This document shows positions 1 through 9,000 of a DNA stretch of 14,678 nucleotides, piece by piece. Made by a program: the position numbers and the translations under genes. Within the stretch, counting starts at the first letter, position 1. The number at the start of each line of letters is the position of its first letter. The stretch spans positions 1 through 14,678 of the forward strand of contig JAURNF010000263.1 in the NCBI GenBank assembly GCA_030830285.1, read 5' to 3'. A model generated the notes under the pieces. It did not search any database. It was not told the DNA's origin and saw only the letters and a list, made by a program, of their open reading frames with translations. Origin of the DNA: Candidatus Kapaibacterium sp. (GTDB lineage: Bacteria; Bacteroidota; Ignavibacteria; Kapaibacteriales; Kapaibacteriaceae).

Positions 1-700
1 GTGATCCAACCTCGTCCGTGAGATGATTAAGCGACGCATTGACGAGGAGCGGCAAGCCACGGAGGCGATGATTCACACCAATTCGCAAGTCCAACGGCAA
101 ACGATCTCTCGTTCCATCATATGTAGAGAGCTGCGTGCCGAGGTTTAACACACTGATGCCAATATTCGTGCGTTGCTTGGGAAACTGGAAGAGCATTCCT
201 GCATCAACCGCAATAGCAGTCGATGCCATGTTGTCAAGCGAGGAATGCAGCACCTTGGCAGTGAAGCCATACGAAATCAACGTGTCGAGCTCGCGAGCGA
301 GAGAAACGCCGAGGACAACATCACTCGACTGAAAACTGCCAGTGACGGTTCCTTGTGCATCAGCTCGATCAAATGAACCGTAGCTATTGTAACTCACCGT
401 GGCAGCCATTGTGCCCAATCCCTGGACCTCGCGGTTGTAGGTAGCATACCCAGCGCCAATATCGAGCACGTGCTTGATGAATGTACCACCAACGCTACTC
501 TCAGTAAGCGTCGCCAATCCTGCAGGATTTAGCACGACGTTCTGTCCATCATTCACCATTGCAACGGTGGAACCAGCCAGTCCTGCCATCCGCGCACTCG
601 TCATTGAGTACATAAACGGAAAGATTGTTGCCTGTTGCGACCAACCCTGGCAGACCGCTAACACCAAACATGCGAGGAGTGCGATGGAACGCGTGTTCAT
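1..700 (-). CDS. porQ: PorQ-type T9SS outer-membrane protein (3' end outside window)
   Basis: I read this frame by hand from the reverse complement. It is open from the ATG at 698-700 to the left edge, giving 233 codons of a protein whose family is usually about 330-350 aa, so roughly the last third is missing. It starts with a Sec signal peptide (MNTRSIALLACLVLAVCQG). Features typical of the PorV/PorQ family follow: SARMAGLAGSTVA near residues 35-47, then NVVLNPAGLA near 53-62. The rest alternates short beta strands. The strand pairs YGSFDRADAQG and LPLDLRIGVNHRL resemble PorQ more than PorV. PorQ is an outer-membrane beta barrel needed in the T9SS with the PorU/V/Z attachment machinery. The start codon overlaps the stop of the upstream thioesterase gene as ATGA, so translation is probably coupled. 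Family membership is firm; the choice of PorQ over a general PorV/PorQ paralogue is an inference. Confidence 0.75.
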   Translation of the reverse strand, partial: MNTRSIALLACLVLAVCQGWSQQATIFPFMYSMTSARMAGLAGSTVAMVNDGQNVVLNPAGLATLTESSVGGTFIKHVLDIGAGYATYNREVQGLGTMAATVSYNSYGSFDRADAQGTVTGSFQSSDVVLGVSLARELDTLISYGFTAKVLHSSLDNMASTAIAVDAGMLFQFPKQRTNIGISVLNLGTQLSTYDGTRDRLPLDLRIGVNHRLRGLPLLVNASLNHLTDEVGS

Positions 701-1122
701 AGGCTGTGATTCTGGTTAAGAAAACGCTCGATACCCTCTATGAAGCGCCGAGGTGGACGTACAGGACGGAAGGTCTCTGCTGATACAAACGTGTGACGCG
801 TCCAGCCGGTAACAAGTGTATCCCCATTACGATGCACACTATAATTGAGGATGAGTGCTGCAGTTAGAGTTGGCGTATACCTTGTCGTGATCACCACTTC
901 GTCATCGTACTTCGCCGGTGCATGATACTCCGCATGTGCTTCGAGCACAGGCAGGAACAAACCCTCTGCCTCAAAGGATGCGTATGCTATGCCGGCAGCA
1001 CGGAGCAACTCGGTGCGGCCAATCTCGAAGAGACGCATGTAATTACCGTAGTACACGACGCCCATTGTATCGGTGTCGCTGTACCGGATGCGATACGTGG
1101 TATCGTGCGTAACCGTGCTCAT
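697..1122 (-). CDS. Acyl-CoA thioesterase, hotdog-fold 4HBT family (YbgC/FadM type)
   Basis: A 141-aa single-domain hotdog protein, the usual length for the family. These cytoplasmic enzymes hydrolyse acyl-CoA (or 4-hydroxybenzoyl-CoA) thioesters. The N-terminal motif YSDTDTMGVVYYGNYMRLFE (residues 14-33) is the 4HBT active-site strand and helix. Asp18 is the expected catalytic residue, followed by GVVYYGNY, where many relatives have His in place of the second Tyr. The segment IGRTELLRAAGI (34-45) continues the central helix. The ATG at 1122 lies three nucleotides after the parB stop, and the TGA overlaps the ATG of the porQ gene, so it sits inside a parA-parB-thioesterase-porQ operon. In Proteobacteria YbgC is linked with the Tol-Pal envelope genes; here the neighbours are segregation and T9SS genes. 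The real substrate cannot be deduced from sequence. Confidence is high for the family and low for the exact function. Confidence 0.88.
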   Translation of the reverse strand: MSTVTHDTTYRIRYSDTDTMGVVYYGNYMRLFEIGRTELLRAAGIAYASFEAEGLFLPVLEAHAEYHAPAKYDDEVVITTRYTPTLTAALILNYSVHRNGDTLVTGWTRHTFVSAETFRPVRPPRRFIEGIERFLNQNHSL

Positions 1123-1125
1123 CTG

Positions 1126-2097
1126 TTACTGCTGATCCGAAGCATTCATCGTCAGCATCACCTCGAGCAGTCGCTCGAGTTCTTCCATTGAGTAAAACTC
1201 AACCTCAATGGCTCCAGCTTGATCATTCTTCAGTTTGATGCGCACCTGCGTTGCAAAGATGTGCCTGAGGCTATCTTCAATGTCGCCAAGCGTAGACGGA
1301 CGAGTCGGTGCAGACGGTGATGGATTGCGAGAACCCTGTGCACCGGCAGCAACGGTATGGATGTCGCCATTGCGCTCTATGTACTTGCGACCAAGTTCAA
1401 GATCCTTCACCAGTGCTTCAGTCTTGCGAACACTCAGCTCTTTCTTGATCACTTCACGCAACACAACCAACTGCGACGATTCAGATGACAGTGCGAGTAG
1501 CGCCCGTGCGTGTCCCATGGAGATGCGCCGCGTCCGAAGTGCTGCTTGTGCATCAGATGGAAGCTTGAGCAAGCGCAGGAAGTTTGAAACAGTGCTTCGA
1601 TCCTTCCCCACCTTCACCGCGACGTCTTCCTGCTTCATCCCACATTCATCAATCAACCGTTGGTATCCGATACCAACCTCGAGAGGATTGAGATCCTCGC
1701 GTTGGAGATTCTCGACCAGCGCGATCTCAAGCATCTGCGCGTCGGATCCAACAGAGATGACGTACGCAGGAATAGCCGTAAGGCCAGCAATCTTTGATGC
1801 GCGAAGTCGGCGCTCTCCACTGATCAATTCATACTGATCGAAGTGCTTGCGCACGGTGATCGGCGTGATGACACCATGGACGGCAATCGACTGAGCAAGT
1901 TCTTGGAGTGCCCCCTCATCGAAGTGATGCCGGGGTTGAACGGGATTGGTCGAAATGCGTTCAATGTCGATAAGCGCAACACCTGACACTTCATCTGGCA
2001 TGTCCGATATTGGTTGCTGTGCTGACGCGTCTTGTCGAATCAACTCTTTGGGGATAAGTGCGCCAATGCCCTTACCAAGTCCCATACCTTGTTTCAT
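1126..2097 (-). CDS. parB: Chromosome-partitioning protein ParB (Spo0J family)
   Basis: A 323-aa CTP-dependent DNA clamp that loads at parS and partners ParA in origin segregation. The N-terminus carries the conserved ParA-contacting stretch GLGKGIGALI (residues 6-15). The ParB/sulfiredoxin-like domain spans about 41-140, with QPR near 54-56, the GERRLRA nucleotide-binding box at 94-100, and the ENLQREDLNPLE motif at 129-140. A helix-turn-helix follows at about 154-180 (KQEDVAVKVGKDRSTVSNFL), then the KorB-like helical region. A polar Ser/Pro/Gly-rich linker (252-270) precedes the C-terminal dimerisation domain (271-314). All expected parts are present, with normal length for a chromosomal ParB. 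The start is well supported: a GGAGG Shine-Dalgarno lies 4-5 nt upstream of the ATG at 2097. The spacing to parA is 8 nt, so the two are co-transcribed. Confidence 0.97.
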   Translation of the reverse strand: MKQGMGLGKGIGALIPKELIRQDASAQQPISDMPDEVSGVALIDIERISTNPVQPRHHFDEGALQELAQSIAVHGVITPITVRKHFDQYELISGERRLRASKIAGLTAIPAYVISVGSDAQMLEIALVENLQREDLNPLEVGIGYQRLIDECGMKQEDVAVKVGKDRSTVSNFLRLLKLPSDAQAALRTRRISMGHARALLALSSESSQLVVLREVIKKELSVRKTEALVKDLELGRKYIERNGDIHTVAAGAQGSRNPSPSAPTRPSTLGDIEDSLRHIFATQVRIKLKNDQAGAIEVEFYSMEELERLLEVMLTMNASDQQ

Positions 2098-2099
2098 GC

Positions 2100-2105
2100 A
2101 TCCTC
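2100..2105 (-). promoter_or_regulatory. Ribosome binding site of parB, abutting the parA stop codon
   Basis: The reverse strand reads TAGGAGGATGCATG: the parA stop TAG runs straight into GGAGG, and the parB ATG follows 4-5 nt later. This is one of the few strong Shine-Dalgarno sequences in the window. It indicates that parB is translated by re-initiation or coupling after parA. The first ATG after the GGAGG is out of frame with parB, which leaves the ATG at 2095-2097 as the start. Confidence 0.75.
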
Positions 2106-2894
2106 CTATTGTGTAACGGCGCCTGGTACGACACCATTGCGTGTGAGGATTTCAGTAGCGAGCTCGAGATAGTTCTGCGCACCGATGCTTGACGCATCAT
2201 AGAGCAGGGCTGGCTTGCCGTGGCTTGGTGCTTCAGACAAACGCACGTTGCGCGAGATAACCGTGCGGCATGCCTTGTCTTCGAAGTGACGTCGAACTTC
2301 TTCAACAACCTGATTTGAGAGTCGAAGACGTGAATCATACATTGTGAGCAAGACACCTTCGATGTCCAACTTGGGGTTCGTTGTACGACGAACAATCGAG
2401 ATCGTGTTCAAGAGCTGACCCAATCCCTCAAGTGCGTAGAACTCACACTGTACAGGAATTAACACAGCGTCAGCTGCTGTGAGCGAGTTCAGCGTAAGTA
2501 GACCAAGCGACGGTGGACAGTCAATCACGATGAAATCGTAGTTCTCGCGCACGGAGTTCAGCACGGTTCGGAGGAGATGTTCACGTTGCGGAACATCAAC
2601 GAGTTCGATCTCCGCTCCAACCAAATTGATGTGGGAAGGAACGAGATCCAGGAACGGCATCTGTGTGTGTACGATCACGTCGGCGATTGGAAGGTTGTTG
2701 ACCAGCACTTCGTACACAGTCTTATCAAGTTGCGCAGTCTCTACACCATACCCGTGCGAAGCATTCGCCTGCGGATCGATGTCGACCAACAACGTCTTTT
2801 GCTCAGCAGCAGCGAGTGATGCAGCGAGATTGACGGCCGTAGTGGTCTTTCCAACGCCACCCTTCTGGTTGGCGACTGCTATAATCTTACCCAT
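2106..2894 (-). CDS. parA: Chromosome-partitioning ATPase ParA (Soj family)
   Basis: A 262-aa P-loop ATPase of the ParA/MinD class. It binds DNA non-specifically as an ATP dimer and is stimulated by ParB. The deviant Walker A KGGVGKTT is at residues 11-18, with both the signature lysine (11) and the P-loop lysine (16). Walker A' VDIDPQAN is at 37-44 and Walker B VIDCPPS is at 123-129. Length and motifs are those of small chromosomal Soj proteins, which lack an N-terminal HTH. The open frame extends 15 codons upstream to 2939, but I chose the ATG at 2894. There the protein begins MGKIIAVANQKGG, as family members do, and an AAGGAG box lies about 10 nt upstream. It is the first gene of the tight parA-parB-thioesterase-porQ unit and is separated from sprA by 110 nt, so it may have its own promoter. 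Confidence 0.97.
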   Translation of the reverse strand: MGKIIAVANQKGGVGKTTTAVNLAASLAAAEQKTLLVDIDPQANASHGYGVETAQLDKTVYEVLVNNLPIADVIVHTQMPFLDLVPSHINLVGAEIELVDVPQREHLLRTVLNSVRENYDFIVIDCPPSLGLLTLNSLTAADAVLIPVQCEFYALEGLGQLLNTISIVRRTTNPKLDIEGVLLTMYDSRLRLSNQVVEEVRRHFEDKACRTVISRNVRLSEAPSHGKPALLYDASSIGAQNYLELATEILTRNGVVPGAVTQ

Positions 2895-2904
2895 TCGGGG
2901 GGAA

Positions 2905-2910
2905 CTCCTT
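2905..2910 (-). promoter_or_regulatory. Ribosome binding site fixing the parA start
   Basis: The reverse strand has AAGGAG, followed by a 10-nt C-rich spacer and the ATG at 2892-2894. This supports the shorter ParA and argues against the 15-residue N-terminal extension (MAAMSSISFL...), which has no family resemblance and no comparable box upstream. Confidence 0.6.
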
Positions 2911-2948
2911 AGGAACGAAATCGATGACATAGCTGCCATCTAAAAAGC

Positions 2949-2964
2949 CTACGAAACTACGAAA
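2949..2964. repeat. Perfect tandem duplication of CTACGAAA
   Basis: Two head-to-tail copies of CTACGAAA (2949-2956 and 2957-2964) lie in the spacer upstream of parA. Seen directly. It may be chance slippage or a pair of adjacent protein-binding half sites; nothing in the sequence decides between them. Confidence 0.6.
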
Positions 2965-2981
2965 GTCCGACCACGGCTGTA

Positions 2982-2994
2982 CCATGTTTCATGG
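2982..2994. repeat. Short inverted repeat CCATG-TTT-CATGG
   Basis: A perfect 5-bp inverted repeat with a 3-nt loop lies just after the sprA stop codon. As RNA it would be a small weak hairpin without a following U-run, so it is not called as a terminator. It contains the parS-like half site TGTTTCA at 2985-2991. Confidence 0.4.
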
Positions 2995-3004
2995 GCGTTC
3001 CACG

Positions 3005-6000
3005 CTATCTGCCACCGGAAATCGACAGACGAATATCTATACCTACTTGCGATGTGGAAAACCCTGGATTTGCGGCCCCCTCACTGAAGTTTCCTTCATA
3101 CCGGAAAAACGCAGAAGCGGTTACACGATTGCTGATTGTGTACCGAGCGCGAGGCTCAATGGTAATCTGCGTGGTGCCATCAACGAGGGAGCCATCCGGC
3201 CCCTTGTAGTCCAAGACGTCGTATTGAGCACGGAGGTTCCGACGAACTTGCGTGTTGAAGCTGAACTCCATGTCGTTTTGGAGGTCCAAGCCAAGGAACT
3301 TGAGCGACACCCCACGCCGGATGTACGACGCCTGGATTTGCAGCTCGTGCGCCGTCTCACGCGAGATCGTACTTCGAGCCGACGCATTCAGACCGTGTGT
3401 GGTCGTTACGTTGTATCGAGCTGTAGCTGTCAACAATCCGTTGAGACGTCGTTCATCGAACGACATGTTAACACCAATCATTGGGGTGAAGCCAGCACGA
3501 ATCTGCTGCACTTCAACAATGCGACCGTTGTCGTTGATGCGTGCGTTCTCAGTGTAGGTGCCTTGGTAGGCATGTTCGACGAAGATTCGCTGTGCGAGCC
3601 CCTTGAACGGGCCGATCTTTTCGATACCATCCCAACGCAACGTCCAGTTGAGTGATGGCAGAATACGTCCGAGCTCTCCGTTGAATAACGACAGCGCACT
3701 AAACCCATCACGGAAGGACTCTCCAAGCGCGTCAAGGAGACGCAGACTCCGACCGATGGTATCTGCATCAGCTTCAATCACGGCCTTCCGTTCGTTGTAC
3801 AACCGGATCACGGATTCAACATTGTTACCAAACAAGCCGAACGGCATGTCTGGGAAGCTGATGAAGCTCCGCTCGAGTGTCTGTCGCTTGTTGACGTTTG
3901 TGAACGTGGGGATGCCGTTAGCATCGGTGACGACCCGCTGATTACGGGTGTACCCGATGTCAGTGCGCATATTCAGGTCAAGTGTCGCACCGGGCCAAAG
4001 CGGACGATTCGTCTGGAATTGGAATGTAGAGCGTTGATTGTAATCGTCCTGCATCACAGCATTCGCTGGACGCAGACCTGGGGTTGTCTCAAATCGGAAG
4101 AATGGGAATACGGGGCTTCCCACCATCGAGATTCCACCATGTGGGTTCGAGACAAGTCCGAGCTGGTACGCCGTGCTCGGACCCCAGATTGCATCGTTAT
4201 CTCGGAAGGTTAAGCTCCGCGCCCACAGGTTAGTAAAGCCGGTTCCTCCGAGCACACCGTTGTTGACTGCTGTATTTGCCTGGTTGAACGTGAACGTGAA
4301 GTTGTCGAATCCGAAGAGGATCTCTTGAATCACCGACAAGACGTTCGTACTCCCCTTTGTTGACGCACCGAAGATCTCGGTACCTATTTGGCGCCAACGA
4401 AACACTGGGCTGAGTCGGAACGTTGAAGTGTAGCGTGCCGTTCGAACGACATCGCGTTGCGCGGGATCGGGCTGCAGCGGATCCATCAGACCGAAGTTTA
4501 CGTTGTATGAGCCCGTTGTTTCGAGCAACCTACTCAACCCGAGAATCTCCGGGAGTCGTGGTCGGAACGACATCGTGACTGTCTGATTGAACATGTTGTT
4601 CATACCAAGGTCGAGCATGCGACCATTGGAGAAGAACATCTGGCTTGCAAGCTGACCGCCGCTGCGCTGTCGTCCATTCGCATCAAGCTCGAGTGGCACG
4701 AGCGTGGAGCCAGATACCGCTTTGTAGTCAAGTACTGGACTCAGGAATCCATTTTCAACGATGCGCCAATTGAATCCAAAGGTCTGCTCGGAGAGAAACT
4801 CGCGCACGATCGGACTTGGCTGGAGCAAGAAGCGCGATTGCTCTGTCGTGCGTGCGCGTGTCATCCCGATGTTGGCAGTAATTGTCTGAGGCAAGAAATT
4901 GATCTTCGTGTCCTTGTACGCCTTCAAGCCCCATACATCACCAAGGAACTTGAGCGGCGATACGTGATACTTGGCCGGAAGTGTCACTGCATAGTCAACT
5001 CGGAATCGCCATCTCCAATCAAATCGCTGCTGAACAACTTGCGACCGTTCAAACTCTTGTGCATACGCAAAGTTGAACGTCAGCTTGTTGAAGATGTCAT
5101 CGATATACCATGCCTTCGTTGGGATGCCGAGTCGTAAACCAGTAAGTGCCCATTGATCTTGCACACGTACGCGTTGTGACCGTCGTCGAACTTCTTCAGC
5201 CGCACGATCTGCTGCCTCCTGTGTCGCACCATTTGCGAGCGTATCTCTCGCAGTTGCTTGGGCAGCGGCCTCGAGGTTCACATCGTTCTGCGCCTGGAAG
5301 AGTGGTGTTTCGGCAAGCTCATTGTGTGTGTAGGTGATTGGGATCTTCGTCTCTCGCATCTCCTGCGGAAGGAATTTCTCAAGTCCGACCTGCAGCGTTG
5401 CATTCCACGATGTAGTCTGCAAACGATTACCGAATCGTTCCTCAAGTCGGTGGAAGTTTGGCGTCGAGTGATTAATCGACGCTGTGAAGTCCCCGATATC
5501 GGCAAGCTTCAACGTCGTACTTGCCACGCCCGCCCAATCGTTATCGTCGATTGGTTCTACGACGCGAAGTTCATCAACCCACATTGTTGTTGACAGTTCA
5601 TTGGGGTATCGTTCAGCAGGATTCGCCACGCCGAATCCGAAGAACGACACGCGCGTCATGATAGGATTGCCCTTAATCGCGAACACTCCTTGTGGATCAC
5701 CAGGGACCGGAAACTCTTGTCGATCGTTCGTGCGCATTTGATCACGCTGCTGCTTGACAGCAGTCATATCCGCCACATTGATGCGAAGATCCTGCCAACC
5801 CCGAAGGAGCGGTCGGCGGTACTCGTAATAGTTCGCTGAGTCAACACCAAATCGTACGAAGGCATACGCTGGTGGTGCCGATCCAGGCGTCACCGTACTT
5901 GGCATCGTGTTATCGCCGTGTACGAAGAATGCAAGTTGTCGGTAATAGAACAGATCCCACGGACGGAAAATGCGGGCTGCAAAGCGCTCCTCACCGTATC

Positions 6001-9000
6001 GAAGATTTCGGGCACGGACAACGAGCGACTGCTCGTTCAACAAGATCTGCTGGTATGGATCAGGGTTCTGCAGCTGTTGCGGACGCTGCACACCCGGAGG
6101 CATCGTGTAGAAGTCAGGAGCAGCATTATTTTCTTCCAAGTTCACGTACGCTACCTGCAGCACCGAGTCGCTTTGTGCAACATTCGGCTGGAACTGGTGA
6201 TTCCGCAGCCAATACGATCCTACCACGCCCCAATCAGCGATTGCGACGCGAACGATTCCACCCTGGAAGTGGATGCGCACGTACTGGATGTTTGTGAAGA
6301 GTGGATTCCCCACAATCGAATCTGGCTGACGCACAGGGATACGGAACTGATACCAACCAGCAGAAGGATTACCACCAACAATTTGTGGATTCGTTGATGG
6401 ATTAGGATTCAGGTTGACTTCGTACCGGAAGTAGCTGTTATCAAGAGAAATCGTTTGACCGTTGTTCTTGTTCAGAATCTCAGTGTCTGGAAACTGTCCG
6501 TTCTCCGATTGCGTCGCATTGCCTTCGAAGTTGTTATACCGAACGAACTGCGATTCATTCTGATTCTGTCGATCAGCAGCAAAGTCGAAGAAGTAGTCAT
6601 CGCGAGCCGGATCGTCTTCACGATTCAGTGGATCTGGATATGCAACGCGCTCGGAGGCGTTCACCAACGTATCTATACCACGATCCTCGCCAACGTCAAT
6701 CAGATTGTTTGGCGGTGGATTATCCTCTGTATTCAATCGTTGGTTCGGAATAATGTCTTCGCTTACTTGGCCAAGATCGACAAACATGCGCGAGCCAGGC
6801 TCGTAACTATCGATACGCATCATGATCTCGATGTAATCGATGTTGTCGTTATCGAAGTTCGTATTGAACGGCGACAACAGACGCATCAAACCACCCCAGA
6901 TCTTCGGCTTCTGCTCGTTGAGGTATGCTTGTGTTTGTGCGCGCACATCAAGCGAATCAGCATCGTTCCATCGAGGATTCTTTGGATCCAAAAACTGCGG
7001 ATTCGGATTGTAGATACCACGCTCAGACGGGTCGAAGACAAGGCGAATAGGATTGATGTTGTTCCTACCCTGAATGCGTGCACGATTCGGATACACATCT
7101 ACCTGTGCGACATCAGGAACAAACTTCTGATACCAGAACGTCTTCCCCTTGAACTTCACGGCAGTTGTATCAGAATCCCATAGCGTTCTGTCCTGCGCTG
7201 GCGAAGCGTGCTGCCACAATGTCGGCGTCATGCCAAATGACAAGTATCGACGAGCACTTTCAAAATCGTCAACGTATGCTACCGCTTTACCGAGGTCACT
7301 GGCAACGGTTGATATACGCTTGTTCGGTGTTGGCGACACCATCGCCCACTCACCATTGAACGTGATCGTCGACTTTGCCTTAGTGTCGAGTCCCGGCAAC
7401 GCATCAAGTGCACGTGTGAGCCATGGCAATTCAGCGTTGAACTTTGCATCAAAGCCAAGCATGAGGTTTGCGTTTGGCTCCTGACCAGGCAACACGCGGT
7501 CGATAATGGCGGCTTGATCATAGTTCATCACCGTCATACCAATTGAACCGTTGACACGCCTCTTGTTGAACAAGATCATGTCTGCCCGCATCCCGAGGAG
7601 TGTCCTAGTTGTCAGGTTGAATACATCGTTCTTTTCGTACTCGATGTTCAGGTTCGCATTTGGGAGCAGCGCTCGAGCATTCAGAATCGAAAGTGTTCCC
7701 GTGTAGTAGTCAATCGTGAAGTCAGTGCCCTCGCGCAACGGCGCACCGTCGAGTGTAACACGGACCGAACCCGGGGCAAGTTGATACGTGAGTGGAATAC
7801 GATTGCCACTTGCTTGTCCGGCAGCCTCACCAACAATCAGGAAGCGATCCTTTGCTGTAACAAGACGTGCTGCCAGATCAGTGGTGTCGTACACTTCATT
7901 AAAGACATATTCCTCTGCGAGCTGAGCATTCCCCTGCTTGCGGAAATACTCGCGTAGTCCTTCACGGAATGGCTCGAGACTCGGGAACGTGATTTCACCT
8001 CGTTGCGCATTGAAGACAGGTGGACGTGCATCGAACACACCATCAGGAGGTTGTGCTCCTGTTCCATTGTTGACTTGGTCAATGCGGAAGATCGTTGGGA
8101 TCTTATCGGGAGCGCCGGCGAGTACATCTGCCGAGTCATTCGTGGAACGGTAGTACCACATGCCAATCTTGGCATCCTGTGGATTGACGTTCGCAACACC
8201 AATGTTGTAAATGTTCTTCATGAAGCGCTTCCAGAGTGTCCGGAACCCTGGTTGCATTTGCTGACGCGCGATGAGTTTCAGAATCAACGTGTCACGCTCA
8301 TTTACCCCATCGGATGAACTCAACGTTCCGAAGGTAAGGTCATCTTCACGTGAGGTGGTCGGACCCGCAATACGGTACGACACGGCATAGTACCGGTCAG
8401 AACGCAGGTTGAGAATTGTAATCGTACCTAGGTTAAGATCCACCTCGTAACGACGCGGCTCGAGTCGTGCAAACCGTCCACGTTCAACCTCACCCGCCTT
8501 GATTTCAGCCGACTTCAGACTCGCAGGATATCGCTCTCCCTGACGGTCTCGGATTGGCTGCAGGTCTGCGAACGCAATAGCTTCGTTTGCTTGCACCTCT
8601 CGGAGGTCTGTTGTCGATTCCCACACTTCAATTTCTGCTACGACCAGTGGCGCTCCCTCGGGCGGAAGTACCGGCGTGGCCGATTTGAAATAGGTGTTCC
8701 AAATCGAGAAATACGCGGTGTCGAGGAAGAAGTGGTTTCGGGCATAGTCATAGGCACGAACGGTGATGTTCTGACGAGATGTTCCGCCCCGAGCATTGAT
8801 AAACTGCCGTTCGCCCCGCCGTTGTGATGCAATCGTCTTCAGAAACAGCGGACCAAATTGGAAGTCAGCACGTACACCGAACAACGTCTGACCACCACCA
8901 ATCAGCGTGCTCTGCGTTTCAAGATTGACGTTACCGAACTCGACCTTTTTGATGATGTCGTCATCGTAACCTTCGTATCCAACTTTAAAGCGATTGTTGA

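Larger units (their letters stand above)
2895..3004. other. sprA-parA intergenic spacer
   Basis: 110 nt between the sprA stop (TAG at 3005-3007, reverse strand) and the parA ATG. It holds the parA Shine-Dalgarno, a perfect 8-bp tandem duplication CTACGAAA at 2949-2964, and a small perfect inverted repeat CCATG-TTT-CATGG at 2982-2994. No convincing rho-independent terminator is visible: the inverted repeat is not followed by a T-tract on either strand. The T-run at 2942-2946 (read on the reverse strand) lacks a good adjoining stem. The spacer probably carries a parA promoter, but I cannot point to its boxes. Confidence 0.5.

Noticed and set aside
853..859. GAGTGCT resembling a CIRCE right arm
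   Set aside because: It continues as GC instead of AA, has no left arm TTAGCACTC, and lies inside the thioesterase gene.
1235..1837. 200-codon open frame on the plus strand
   Set aside because: It is antisense to parB, and the Ser/Arg-rich composition mirrors the parB codons.
2895..2939. 15-residue N-terminal extension of ParA
   Set aside because: The shorter start has an AAGGAG box and begins exactly where ParA homologues begin; the extension has neither support.
2985..3000. A full parS site in the sprA-parA spacer
   Set aside because: Only the left half TGTTTCA matches; by my count about 9 of 16 positions agree with the consensus.
2984..3655. 223-codon open frame on the plus strand
   Set aside because: It is antisense to the sprA 3' end, which is convincingly coding as outer-membrane strands. 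No family features are visible.
6455..7183. 242-codon open frame on the plus strand
   Set aside because: It lies entirely antisense to sprA, has no recognisable domain, and reads as low-complexity Val/Ile/Arg-rich sequence typical of a shadow frame.
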